64,000 bases of DNA from Triangularia verruculosa (taxonomy: Eukaryota; Ascomycota; Sordariomycetes; Sordariales; Podosporaceae): contig MU863894.1 of NCBI GenBank assembly GCA_033296885.1, positions 289,403 to 353,402 on the forward strand, given 5' to 3'. The position numbers and the translations under genes are program-made. The notes under the pieces are model-generated. The model was not told where the DNA came from and did not search any database. It was given only the letters and a program-made list of their open reading frames with translations. Positions 12,415-22,458 of the stretch are shown piece after piece. Position 1 is the first letter of the stretch. Each line of letters begins with the position of its first letter.

Positions 12415-13554
12415 TATTGAAAGCACCACATACGAGAGATCTCTTAGCACCCAGTTCGGTTCTACTTTTTTCCGCTACATGGTTTGAATTCAAGTTTATC
12501 GCTTTCTGTACTGCCAAGCAATGATATAGACGGATGGATGGGAAACAAGGTTAATGATTGATACGACGATACCTCGTCATTCCTGGCCAGGGGTTTGACA
12601 GTGTTCTTTTTTCTTTTCTTTTTACATCTTTTTCTCTACTAGACTCTAAGTTCTTGTTACTACTATAGCTGTAGTTTTTCGTATTTTTCTCTGGATTCCA
12701 GCATAGTAAGCAACGAGGGCTGGGTTGGAATAGACAGACAGGACATACTATTTTCGTTTTTTACTTTTCCGATCTATGCTTTCCAGTCTATCTATCTCCT
12801 TGGTAGGCTAGTTCTTTTGTCTTTTGCTAGTGTCGAGGCCTTGTGGACCCGAGCGTCATTGCTGCGCCGTTAAAAATGCCACTGGGCATTCATGAGTTTT
12901 AGAGCGCAGCCGGGAGGTAGAGAGTGGGAGAGGAAGAATTGTGATTTACATCAAGTGAGACTTAGTTGGGGAGCTTCCTTAGCTGGTACAAGAATTTCTG
13001 GCCGCGTTGTTGTTAGAGTTGGCGAGGGACAGAGAAAGAGAGAAGGCTGATCGAGCAAAGTTACTGCCATCTACCGCAGTTTTGTTAGAATTTTCATATT
13101 TCCCTTCTTTTTCTCTTTGGATGACACTTCTTCTCTTTTGAGCGCTTTTGTGTTGGTTGCATGATGGAGACGGGTTGCATCAGTAGTATTTCAAGTTTCC
13201 CACAGACAGATAAGTAGTCGAACTAGTCTTAATGGCATATAACATCCTCACTGGCACGGAGCAAAGGGCAATGTGCTGTTGTTGGCACGGAGGCAAGTTA
13301 CTCTCTTTGCTCTCTAACGTCATATCCTCTCCATGCCCTTCCATGATTTCCTGGTCCCGATTTATGTGCCTGTCCTGTCTTTCCCTGAACGTCTTAACGC
13401 CATACATAAAACTCATCATGATTGTCACCTCGCTCTCTTTTATCAGGCAGCGTACCTGTATGACTGATGAATACTTCCCCTGGTAACCTGGTGATTTTGC
13501 CGCATCCCTTGCCCCCATGATTGACCACCTTATTTATTTCATCATTCACAGCGC
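12415..13554. other. Convergent intergenic region, T-rich
   Basis: This 1.1 kb lies between the 3' ends of the dehydrogenase (plus) and CSN6 (minus). It has several T/C-rich tracts (12600-12650, 13090-13140) that probably belong to 3' UTRs and terminators. No gene is supported. Confidence 0.6.
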
Positions 13555-15011
13555 CTAGTCAGAAAGGTTGTAGTGCGCATCAGATGCGCCGCCAAACTCC
13601 TGCGAATTCGCTGCAGGGATCAAAGAACCGGTGAAATCATAGTCGATGTTCTTGTCTCCTGGCCCTGCAAAGGCGCCACCAGCCCTCTGCCCTCGGCCTT
13701 GCTTTGATGATTCCAAAATGCTGAACTTTTTCCCTGCCTCCTTGACCTCAGAGACGCTGGTCAAGAGATCAGAGATCAGAGATATGAGTTTCACGTCATT
13801 AGTCTCCTGCAGCATTTCTTTTCGCAGAGCAGCTTGCTCGGCAGGGGTGACGAGATCAATGTTGGCGACAAGTGACTGTATATGTCGGAGAATGTTGTTT
13901 GAGGGAATGGTGTATTGACCGCCTGAAGCCCGGGCAGCATCGGATGCTTCTTGTGTTGTTTGCTTTCCTTCGGTGAAAGCTGGTGGGAGGCGCTGCAGGT
14001 AGGTGATGATGAGTGCAATGCGTGATTTGAGCATCTTGATGGCGTTGAACTTTGCTTGGAGGGCAGCCATATACTCTGATTCTGACCTTGTGAGGTTGGC
14101 GTCGGGACTTGGAGGCTCGGCCTGTGGGGGAGAAGAAGAGGGCTCGTCCTTTTGTTTCCCCTTGCCTTGACCTGGACTAACCGGATTCTTCGTGACTGAA
14201 CCAGAGGTCATGACGGCCCTACGCTTACCCTTTCCATCCGTTACGGCGATCTTTTGCTCGAACTGCTCAGCGATATTCTTGGTTTCGGCTTGGGCATCAT
14301 CTCCTGAAGCGTTGGCCCCTCCCTCACGGATGAACTGCATGCCTATCATCTCCGCCTCTCCAGTCTCGGTCGCGTAAGGCAACTTGCGGAAGCGCAGAAC
14401 CATGTTGGTTGGGTTTTCAGAGTCCTTCATTTCTTTGTCCTCGCCCTCTGCTTCCATGTTCGACTCGTAAATTGTGATTGGGAGCGGATCACCAGCCACG
14501 GGCGAAAGCATGTCCTCCAGATGGAAACCTAATAAGACGGCAGATTCGTTCACGGCGCTGATCTGGTGGTGGATTGGTAGGTGGATGGTTGTTGGGCCTG
14601 ACTTGGGCACAAGAGCATACCAACCGACCAGGTCGAGCTGGGGGGATTTGTGAACAAGTTTCACTTCGTGGTATTAGCTTCCAATCTGCACCTAGTCAGA
14701 GGCCAGTGATAGATATACGTACTTTGATCTAGCCTCTGCCGAAACCACTCCTGATCAAGCTCGTAGATCCCCCCATCGCCTTCCTTCTTCACCGATTTGA
14801 TGCTGAAGCTGTGCTCAATGGTGATCTCGCGTCCATTCTGCTGACCAAGAAGACCACCGACAACGGCACCCTTGAAGTTCCTCTGATAGCCTCTGGTAAT
14901 AAAGTCGGAGATTTCGAGAATTGGGAGTGGGTGAAGATTGATCTGGAGGCCGGAGTCGGACGACTTTTGGGCAGATAGCAGCTCGTTGGCTCCTCCTGCC
15001 TGGTTCGCCAT
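13555..15011 (-). CDS. CSN6: COP9 signalosome subunit 6 (MPN-minus domain), two exons
   Basis: CSN6 is the non-catalytic MPN partner of the CSN5 deneddylase, which removes Nedd8 from cullins. Exons 15011-14723 and 14663-13555 give 465 residues. The MPN domain starts near residue 23 (LHPLPILEISDF, VVGGLLGQQNG) and continues over the junction (LDQ-MKLVHKSP, VGWYALVPKSG, NESAVLLGFH). The JAMM zinc motif is absent, as expected for CSN6. The family's C-terminal helical part is clear (FNAIKMLKSRI, NDVKLISLISDLL). Residues about 260-295 are a disordered Pro/Ser/Lys linker. The 59 nt intron is GTACGT, branch GCTAATAC, CGAAG. An in-frame ATG lies upstream at 15092, but MANQAGG at 15011 fits homologues better. 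eIF3f was considered; the C-terminal blocks favour CSN6. Confidence 0.88.
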
Positions 15012-15733
15012 AGTGGTGGTTCTTCGATCGCGATCGCGTGGGCAGCCTGGATGATAAATCTTATCTATTTTGTAATTTGATTGGGAAGGCAAAGTAACAC
15101 TTTATCTCGATTCGTTGAGGAGACAAACAACGCTGCGGCTGGCTAGTGGGAGAGTTTGGGAATTGGAGATGACGCGGGGAGCAATTCACAAGGCAGAAGC
15201 TCAGCCTTGCCCCGCCATAAGGAGCTTGGGCCAGAGCAGCGTTGGGAGGTGGTCGCAGAAAAGATGACAGCTGCTGACAGGAAACTGACAGCTGCAAGAA
15301 CATGAGTCTTGGCACCCCCTTTTTGTTCAGGGGTTGCCATTTCCGCAGTGCTGTGATCCCTCATTCAACACTGACAGGCTATAAGCAAACATTATTTGCA
15401 GTTCTTACATGGAGAGAAAAAGAGGATGTTAAGACTCTTGATGCACATTCATCATCGTCTCCTCTATGCAGTATTCTTACAAGCACAATAGCCAAAACTC
15501 CGCTGTTGATAAATCATGAAAACCACAAACGAATGCTTTGAGCCGTCTCCTTGTCCCAAAGCAGCCCCTTCAAAGATAGCGCAATCAGTCCATATAGTGT
15601 ACTTAACTGCATCTGACGATCTTTGGTGGTCCTCTTTGAGTCCATGAACATATAACCCGTCAGAGGCTCGTACTGCGATGGGTCAGGTAGCCCAACCACC
15701 GATCAACACTTGGCTCCCAGAAGACATCTAGAA
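15012..15733. other. Divergent intergenic region between CSN6 and a Gln/Pro-rich protein gene
   Basis: This 722 bp holds both 5' leaders. The open frames inside it (for example 15061-15364, minus) lack family resemblance and overlap the CSN6 leader. No RNA gene was seen. Confidence 0.55.
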
Positions 15734-17278
15734 ATGTCTTCTACTACACAGCCAATACAGAGTCCTCAACCTCAGCAAGCGCCAGAACAACCAGCGCCAG
15801 GCCTCGCCTCTAAAAGGCCGGCAGCCGACGATGAAGTCGAGTTTATCTCTTCCTGTCCAGTAAAAAGACCACGACCAAACGACCAAAAACCGGATCCCGC
15901 TGTAAGTCAGCCGCAGCCGCAAGATCATGAGATACAACCACGACAACAACCTCCTGGCAATGGCCACCATGCTTCCGGTCGGCCTTGCTCAACCAGTAGT
16001 GCCACTACCACGGCAAACGTCAGCTCCAGCCGATCCGAAAGCATGCAGGTCCCGTCTCAGAACTCCACCCCTGATCTGGGGTTTGAACACCACGGTCCAT
16101 CGCTCTCAGCCTTGGACAACTTCGCCTTTCCTCAGAATTTTCTGCCGCTCACTTGTCCATCACGCATGTCCATAGCAATCTCGCCCAAACAAACGCCACA
16201 GGCGATGCCCTCTGCAAGCCACTCGGGCCCAATGCTAGCCGATACCAGCGTTCCGTCACACTGCAATCCGACTCCAGGCCTTGATCAAGTTCCATGTCTT
16301 GATTTCAACGGAATCACCACTAACGGTGCGGGCTTTGAGATGGTCCATGTGTTCCCACCATCAGACAATAATGTCCCAATGAACAACACCACCGTCATGG
16401 CGAGCCAGATGATGAACCCAACACCGTCTGGACCGAACGCCATTCCCTTCACCATGTACTCGATGGGCAGCATCATGCCTATGCATCAACAAAATGTGAA
16501 CCCAAATGCAAACACATGGATGAATCCACGTCCAACGCAAGTCCAAACTTCACAAGCATTCAGACAAAATAACGTGCCGATGACAGTAAAGGAACAGCAG
16601 CAGCAACCGCAACAAGCATCCTCGCCCACAACCCCTCAAGCAGCCCCCGTGCAGCCTCGATACTCGCTCTCTCTCCATACTCCAAGTCAAAACCAAAGCC
16701 AAGGGAAACCACCGTGCCTCCACTGCACCGTCCTTCGACAAGAGCACATCCGCCGGCACCAGCAACCCCCTCATTCACATGATTGTCAACCGCCTCCTCC
16801 ACATAACTGTCAGCCACCTCCAGCACAACCTAGCATGCCACTCCCATTCACAACCCAAACATTCCAGCCTGCTCTCCCTGCCCCCACTACTCGTCCTGCA
16901 CCCACCACATCAACCTTTGAACAGCAGACCCTCTCCAGCAAGAAAAGCAAGTTCTCCATTCCCACCCGCAAAAGACCAACCCAGAATCTCCAAGTAGACA
17001 TCGCCGAGACAGCCGAGGAAATATTTCCTTATGACGAGGTGGCCGCCCGCCACGGGGTGACCCCCCAAAAGGTCTTTGACACTCTATCCGCCATTGTTTT
17101 GATCCCCCTGCTGCGCTGCCCAACTGATAAGCGACGGGCTGGGAAGCTCGCGCACGAGAGGGGCAAGCAGCTGACGCAACTGAAAAACGATATGGGAAAA
17201 GAGAAAGGGGAAGTGGCGACGGTGAAGGAGGTGAGGGATTTTCTGGGTGAGGAGAATAGACAGCAGGCTCAAAGCTAG
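15734..17278 (+). CDS. Unrecognised Gln/Pro-rich protein with a conserved-looking C-terminal segment
   Basis: Single open frame of 514 residues. The ATG at 15734 (MSSTTQPIQS) was chosen because the upstream extension has no ATG. Residues 1-400 are low complexity, rich in Gln, Pro, Ser, Thr, Asn and Met, with a bipartite Lys/Arg patch near 40-50 (CPVKRPRPNDQK) that could be a nuclear signal. The last 100 residues change character: DIAETAEEIFPYDEVAARHG, then TPQKVFDTLSAIVLIPLL, predicted helical and rich in charged residues. This resembles regulatory or chromatin-linked proteins of Pezizomycotina, but I recognise no named domain. A small cluster of Cys/His (PPCLHCTVLRQEHIRRH) sits near 325. It converges with the next gene at 136 bp. 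Confidence 0.75.
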   Translation: MSSTTQPIQSPQPQQAPEQPAPGLASKRPAADDEVEFISSCPVKRPRPNDQKPDPAVSQPQPQDHEIQPRQQPPGNGHHASGRPCSTSSATTTANVSSSRSESMQVPSQNSTPDLGFEHHGPSLSALDNFAFPQNFLPLTCPSRMSIAISPKQTPQAMPSASHSGPMLADTSVPSHCNPTPGLDQVPCLDFNGITTNGAGFEMVHVFPPSDNNVPMNNTTVMASQMMNPTPSGPNAIPFTMYSMGSIMPMHQQNVNPNANTWMNPRPTQVQTSQAFRQNNVPMTVKEQQQQPQQASSPTTPQAAPVQPRYSLSLHTPSQNQSQGKPPCLHCTVLRQEHIRRHQQPPHSHDCQPPPPHNCQPPPAQPSMPLPFTTQTFQPALPAPTTRPAPTTSTFEQQTLSSKKSKFSIPTRKRPTQNLQVDIAETAEEIFPYDEVAARHGVTPQKVFDTLSAIVLIPLLRCPTDKRRAGKLAHERGKQLTQLKNDMGKEKGEVATVKEVRDFLGEENRQQAQS

Positions 17279-17285
17279 AAATGTC

Positions 17286-17321
17286 TATGTGTGTGTGTTT
17301 GTGCGTGTGTGTGTGTGTGTC
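17286..17321. repeat. (GT)n microsatellite between convergent genes
   Basis: An interrupted GT dinucleotide run, just after the stop codon of the Gln/Pro-rich gene and before the 3' end of the next gene. Pyrimidine/purine alternation of this kind can form Z-DNA. It lies in the short convergent spacer and is probably transcribed in both 3' UTRs. Confidence 0.9.
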
Positions 17322-17414
17322 GAATCCCATTTCTCTTTTTATTCTGTTTTGTTTTTCCTTTTCTCTGTTTCATTTCGTGATTTTCTGTTGGGGGAGGCGA
17401 TAAGACAAGGGAGA

Positions 17415-19318
17415 CTACTGGTACAGCCATTCGGTGGCCTTCAAGGATCGTCTGGACCCGGCTTCGGCAGGGGACCCACTGAGTCTACGGGTTGACGAGC
17501 TCACAGGTGGGGGGGTCGTGATGGGCGGTACGGTGGAGCTTGATGATACGGCCTGCTGCGGAAGTTCGTCTTTGCTTCCTGGGGGCGTTGCTGCTAGCGG
17601 TGATTGTGTAAAAGGTTCGTCTTCTTCTTGCTCACCCAGAGGGTCCTCATAGATGGGAGGGTGAAAACTCTTGCCTTGCTGACCATCACTGGTGCCAATT
17701 GCGCCTGACATCATCCACTCAGAATCCAATCCAGAAGTCAGCAGCGACACAGGCGGAAGTTTGGAAATTTGGTGTTCACCAGAATGACAGGAGTGCCAGG
17801 GGAATGAAACAGCAGTGGGGGACAGATTGTCGTAACCGATCAGATTCAACAAAATGTTGACCTCGCTGTGATCATCTGAGAAGACCTCATCCGCGTCACT
17901 GAGAAGTGTTGGTCTGATTGGTGCTGCCGGCTCCTGCGGGGGAAAGGGAGCAGCAGAAACCCTTGGAGTTTGCGATCCATCAGTTGTAGCGCCAGTGTTG
18001 GGAGATTCGTTGAGGGATTCGTCGATGGATTGAACGTGGTACCGGTCTTGCTCGACACTTGGTTGCCTTGACCGATAGCTGGGGGGCGGCGGACGAGGTG
18101 AATAAGGAGGCGCGGGACTATGCTCCCTGCTGGCCGCCTGTGAGCGCCCAAAACAAACAGCTGACTGAGTTCGACCACGATAAATACCAGGGTCGTTTGG
18201 ATCAGTCCCACTTGATGTTGGAAGAGTCAAGTCGCTTTCGGATGCGGCTGAAGGGCGAGATTGCAGCCTTTTGGAATCGTCATCACTATGGCTCGAGGAT
18301 ATGTTTGCTAGTTCGTCATAGGCTCCGCCGGCCTTGAGCATGTAGTAGAGGGAATCATGGAATGGGAGTTTTTGCTCTGAAAGTAGATCACTGTGTACCC
18401 CTGTCAGATATCTGGGAGGATAACCTGATCTTGAAGAGAGAGAAGAAACAGCACTTACCTATCTGGCTCCCTGTAGGCCACTGCACGACCAGCTCTGCGG
18501 GCCTCTTTCACTTCTGCCTTCTCCTCCATTGCTTGTTGTCTCATTCGTGACCCGATGGACCGGAGTGGGCGAAGCCTTTCCTTTGCCATCCTCTTTTCTT
18601 CCACCTCGAAAGCAAACTGGCGCGCTCTGATAGAGTCGAGCCTTTCCAGGTAGTCATGCGAACTCAGCCTCTTCTCGCGCGACTCTAGATGTTCCAACCG
18701 CCGCTCCATACAGTTTAGCTTGGTAAGCTGGGGACACCTCTTCATAAGCACTATTTGGTCCTCGAGTAGACGCTCCATTTGGCTGTCAAAAGACTCACGC
18801 ACATGCTGCGGCACGCCCCCGTGCTTCTTCACCGCCAGATCTCTGTGCCTCATGAGAGAACTTCTCCTTTCATTGATCACGAAGAGCTCTTCCATGCCGC
18901 CTTCCTCCTCCACTAGCCTCATTTGCACTTGAATCATGGCTTTCATATCAGCCAGTTCCCGCCGTATCCCGTCCAGTTGGTACTCGAGATGCTTCAGACC
19001 GGGAAACTCTTCCCTGAGAGCCCTCATTTCTCGGTTCGCACGAATGACCTCTTCCCGGAGCGACACGAGCACTTCCTGTTGCCCATCGACACAGTAAGAG
19101 TGATAGGCTGCCATGAACCTTTGCTTCTCCTTGTTGAAGTACTTTTGATGGTGCGTCCTCGATACGTCCACCTCGCTCCTGGCCACGCAATGTCCGCATT
19201 GTTCGTCTCTGTGCATGATGAGCTGTACCTGAGGTTCGTTGCACCAGGCCTCGCATCGCTCGTGAAAGTTTAGATGGAAATGGCCGCAGGACATTCTAGA
19301 CTTTGTACCTTGGCACAT
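17415..19318 (-). CDS. Unrecognised protein with N-terminal Cys/His cluster, coiled coil and disordered tail, two exons
   Basis: Exons 19318-18459 and 18390-17415 give 611 residues. The N-terminus carries a possible metal-binding cluster (CGHFHLNF, HERCEAWC, CGHCV) within the first 50 residues. A long charged helical, coiled-coil-like region follows to about 285 (EVIRANREMRALREEF, MERRLEHLESREKR). The rest is disordered and rich in Ser, Pro and Asp. The 69 nt intron is GTAAGT, branch CTGAC, ACACAG; this acceptor was picked because the nearer TTTCAG gives a frameshift and early stop. The ATG at 19318 (MCQGTKSRM) is the first in frame; an extra upstream exon cannot be excluded. Function unknown; similar Cys-headed, coiled-coil proteins are common in filamentous ascomycetes. 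Confidence 0.75.
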
Positions 19319-20392
19319 GGCGACTATTTCTCCGTCCGCAGGGGCGGATACTGGTCTCAACCTGTCCTTTGGCTCTTTCCTTCGATGATGATGCGACGTG
19401 ACGTGTATGCGACTAGGATGCTCTCGATCTTTTCTTTGATAGCTTCATGGGACGGATCTTGGGTTTCTTCTGGGAGGAAAAGGACCGAGCATCTTCTTCG
19501 GCATCGAGCCCCCGCCTTATTTGAGTTTCCGGACGTCATGGCCACCTTTCTATTTGAGTTTGCCGGCCCTAAGCCCACTGGACAACGGTCACATGTCGGC
19601 GTTTTAACCTATGTCGAGCGCATTGCTCGTGCGGACTTTATCAAATGAGGTGGTGGCGTAGTTTTTGCCTTGCACATTTGTTTCTGTTGAGCCTGTTGAT
19701 TCCTAGCATCACCATCGGACGAGACCCCAGAAGACAGCTGCGGTTGTCGCTACACACGGAGTCGGGACGGAGCCGGCCTTGGCACATTTCACAAGTTCAG
19801 ATCTTTCGGCGTCTTCCGATTCGGATCTGGAGAGACGGCAGCAGGGTGCCTCCCGGTATTTTTCACCCCGTGCTCTACGAACCAACGAACGGCAACCCAT
19901 TTCAGTGGCGACCTCGTCTTCTGTCCCCTTTCCCGCACGTTGCTCTCCTCCAGTCGCTACACTAAATCTTGGAATACACTATTTTCTTTAGAACCTCCTT
20001 CCTTGTTTGGAACTGATCATCGTTGGCCGTCTTTGGAAAAAAAAAACCGAATTGCGTGCTTTAAAAAGCGACGTACCTAGGTGCTCGGTCCTTGACCTAC
20101 CTAACCAACCAGTGCTCCCTCAACTCAAGCACGACATTGATACTACATTCACTGTATTACTCCTTCGGTCACAGCATTAGCATTCGGATCCCGGCCGGCA
20201 CCGCCAATCGCCTCGGTCTGGTTTCCAGTCCCCATTTCGCTGAGAGAGAGAAACACACAACCAGAATGGTCTTTGTGGTGGAATTCTTTTCACTACTTCT
20301 CAAACAAATCCATTGAACTTCACCGGCTCGAGTCAAACAACGCCCCACAAACTCACCCCACAACCTCACAACAGACATCGGCCATAGAAGCG
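19319..20392. other. Divergent intergenic region before the permease
   Basis: This 1.07 kb lies between divergent start codons. A minus-strand open frame at 19357-19578 ends just before the start region of the coiled-coil protein and could be leader or an unrecognised exon. The permease-proximal part (20090-20392) is C/T- and CA-rich, as a leader would be. No RNA gene seen. Confidence 0.5.
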
Positions 20393-22295
20393 ATGTCTTC
20401 CACGGGGATTGACATTGGGGGCTCTCCCCCCAATTCAGGGAATCATGATCAGGAAAGGGGGCTGTCACCATTGTCCCCCGACAAAGGGGGCAGCGACGAA
20501 AAGAAGCAGGGACCCCCTTCGTTGCCGTCGCTTGCAGGGGCACAGGTAGAAGACAACATCATGAGACGCCAGCTCAAGTCTCGACACATTCAACTCATCG
20601 GTAATTCTCTATTTCAAAACCACCTTGTCACCCTCACTCTCACTCGTCCCTGACGCTCAAACAAACAGGAATTGGCGGAACGATTGGTACAGCCCTCTAC
20701 GTCCAAATCGGCCGCGGTCTCCTGCAAGGTGGGCCCGCCTCGCTCTTCCTCGCATTCACCATCTGGTGCTCCTTCATTCTCGCTGTGACGTTGTGCATGG
20801 CCGAGATGGTCACGTACCTCCCTATTTCCTCGCCCTTTATCCGTCTCGCTGGCCGCTACGTCGACGAGGCGTTTGGTTTTGCCTGTGGGTGGAACTTCTT
20901 CATCTTTGAGGCTGCATTGGTGCCATTCGAGATTGTTGCCTGCAATGTTATCCTGCACTACTGGAAAGGTTCTGAGATCGTGCCCGCTGGGGGGATCATA
21001 GCCATCATCATCTGCTTGTACGGCTTGATCAACGTGTTGGCTGTGCAGTGGTACGGAGAGGTGGAGTTTTGGGCCGCGCTGGGAAAAGTGGTGCTCATCA
21101 TGGCGCTCTTGGTATTCACTGTGGTGGTGATGTGTGGTGGGAATCCAACAGGGGATAGGTTCGGATTCCGGTACTGGAATGACCCGGGCGCTTTTGCCGA
21201 GTCGTATCACACGGGAGATCTAGGCAGGTTTCTCGGGTTCCTGCAGTGCTTGATCCAGGCCTCGTTCACAATTGCAGGCCCGGATTACGTGAGTATGGCG
21301 GCAGGAGAGGCTGAAAACCCGAGGGTGGTGATGCCCAGGGCCTTTAATGCTGTGTTTTATCGACTGACGACATTCTTCATGCTCGGCAGTCTGGCGGTTG
21401 GAATTCTGGTGCCCTATACAGACGAGGAGATGAAGGTGGCCTTTTCTACAGGGGCACCAGGAGCGGCCGCAAGCCCATATGTCATTGCCATGAATCGGCT
21501 CCAGATTAGGGTGCTGCCGGACATTGTCAATGCCATGGTCTTGACAGCTGCATTTTCGGCAGGGAACAGTTATGTTTATTGTGCGTCACGGTCGCTGTAC
21601 GGCATGGCCCTCGAGGGCAAGGCACCCAAGGTGTTTACCAAGGTCACGGCCAAGGGGGTGCCTCTGTACGCAGTTTTGGTAGTGCTGGGCATTTCGCTTC
21701 TGAGCTTCTTGCAGGTCTCAAACGATGCCGCCGTGGTGTTGCAGTGGTTTGTAAACTTGGTCACGGCGAGCCAGCTGATCAATTTTGCGTCCATGTGCGT
21801 GACCTATCTGCGGTTCTACTACGGCATGCAGGCCCAGGGGTTCAAGAGGGACGACTTGCCGTACAAGGCCATGTTGCAGCCTTATGCGGCATGGTATGGC
21901 CTGGTAGGGACATTTGTGATGACATTTGTCGGTGGCTATACCGTCTTTTTGCCGGGCAGATGGGACGTGCCTACTTTTCTCTTTTCGTGAGTCTTTTCCC
22001 TGTCATGAAGGAGCTGCTGGATGGATAGGTAATTCATTGCTAACCAAAAACAGCTACACAATGATTGCCGTGTGTCCAGTCTTGTATTTGGGGTACAAAA
22101 TCGTCAAAAAGACAAAGGTGTACCGCTCAGATGAGATTGACTTGGTCAAAAACGTCGATGAGATTGAGGAGTACCATAAAAAATATGTTCCCAGCCCTCC
22201 AAAGTATGTGCTTTTGCTCCTCATGGATACGGAGGCTTGACTAACAGCTTGACAGGAACGCCTTTGACAGAGCTTTGGATTGGTTGTTTGGTTAG
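20393..22295 (+). CDS. Amino-acid permease of the fungal YAT (APC) family, four exons
   Basis: Proton-coupled plasma-membrane transporter for amino acids or related amines. Exons 20393-20600, 20669-21986, 22054-22203 and 22256-22295 give 571 residues. The N-terminal 60 residues are hydrophilic, with Ser-Pro sites. The first membrane span carries the family start GIGGTIGTALYVQIGRG; about twelve hydrophobic spans follow. The loop after span 5 has IAGPDYVSMAAGEAENPR, the YAT signature region. The tail ends WLFG, with charged residues before it. All three introns are 52-68 nt; the last has a clear CTAAC branch. The sequence feels closest to the Agp2-like branch (amine/carnitine uptake and sensing) rather than Gap1, but this is an impression. 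It converges with UTP21, 163 bp apart. Confidence 0.9.
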
Positions 22296-22458
22296 AGCTG
22301 GTTGCAAAACCCAAATGGCCGAAGGGACAAGTGATATAAGTCATGATACCCGATCTGGTTACATAATAGTCGAAATTCGCCGTCATTTACACGGTCCAAT
22401 ATGCATTTACCATTACGTGCTACCAAGAAAAAAACACAGCATAGTATTCGCTTTTTTG

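Noticed and set aside
13555..15011. Alternative identity eIF3f for the MPN protein
   Set aside because: eIF3f also has an MPN domain, but the C-terminal blocks AIKMLKSRI and NDVKLISLISDLL and the ESSKQ region fit CSN6.
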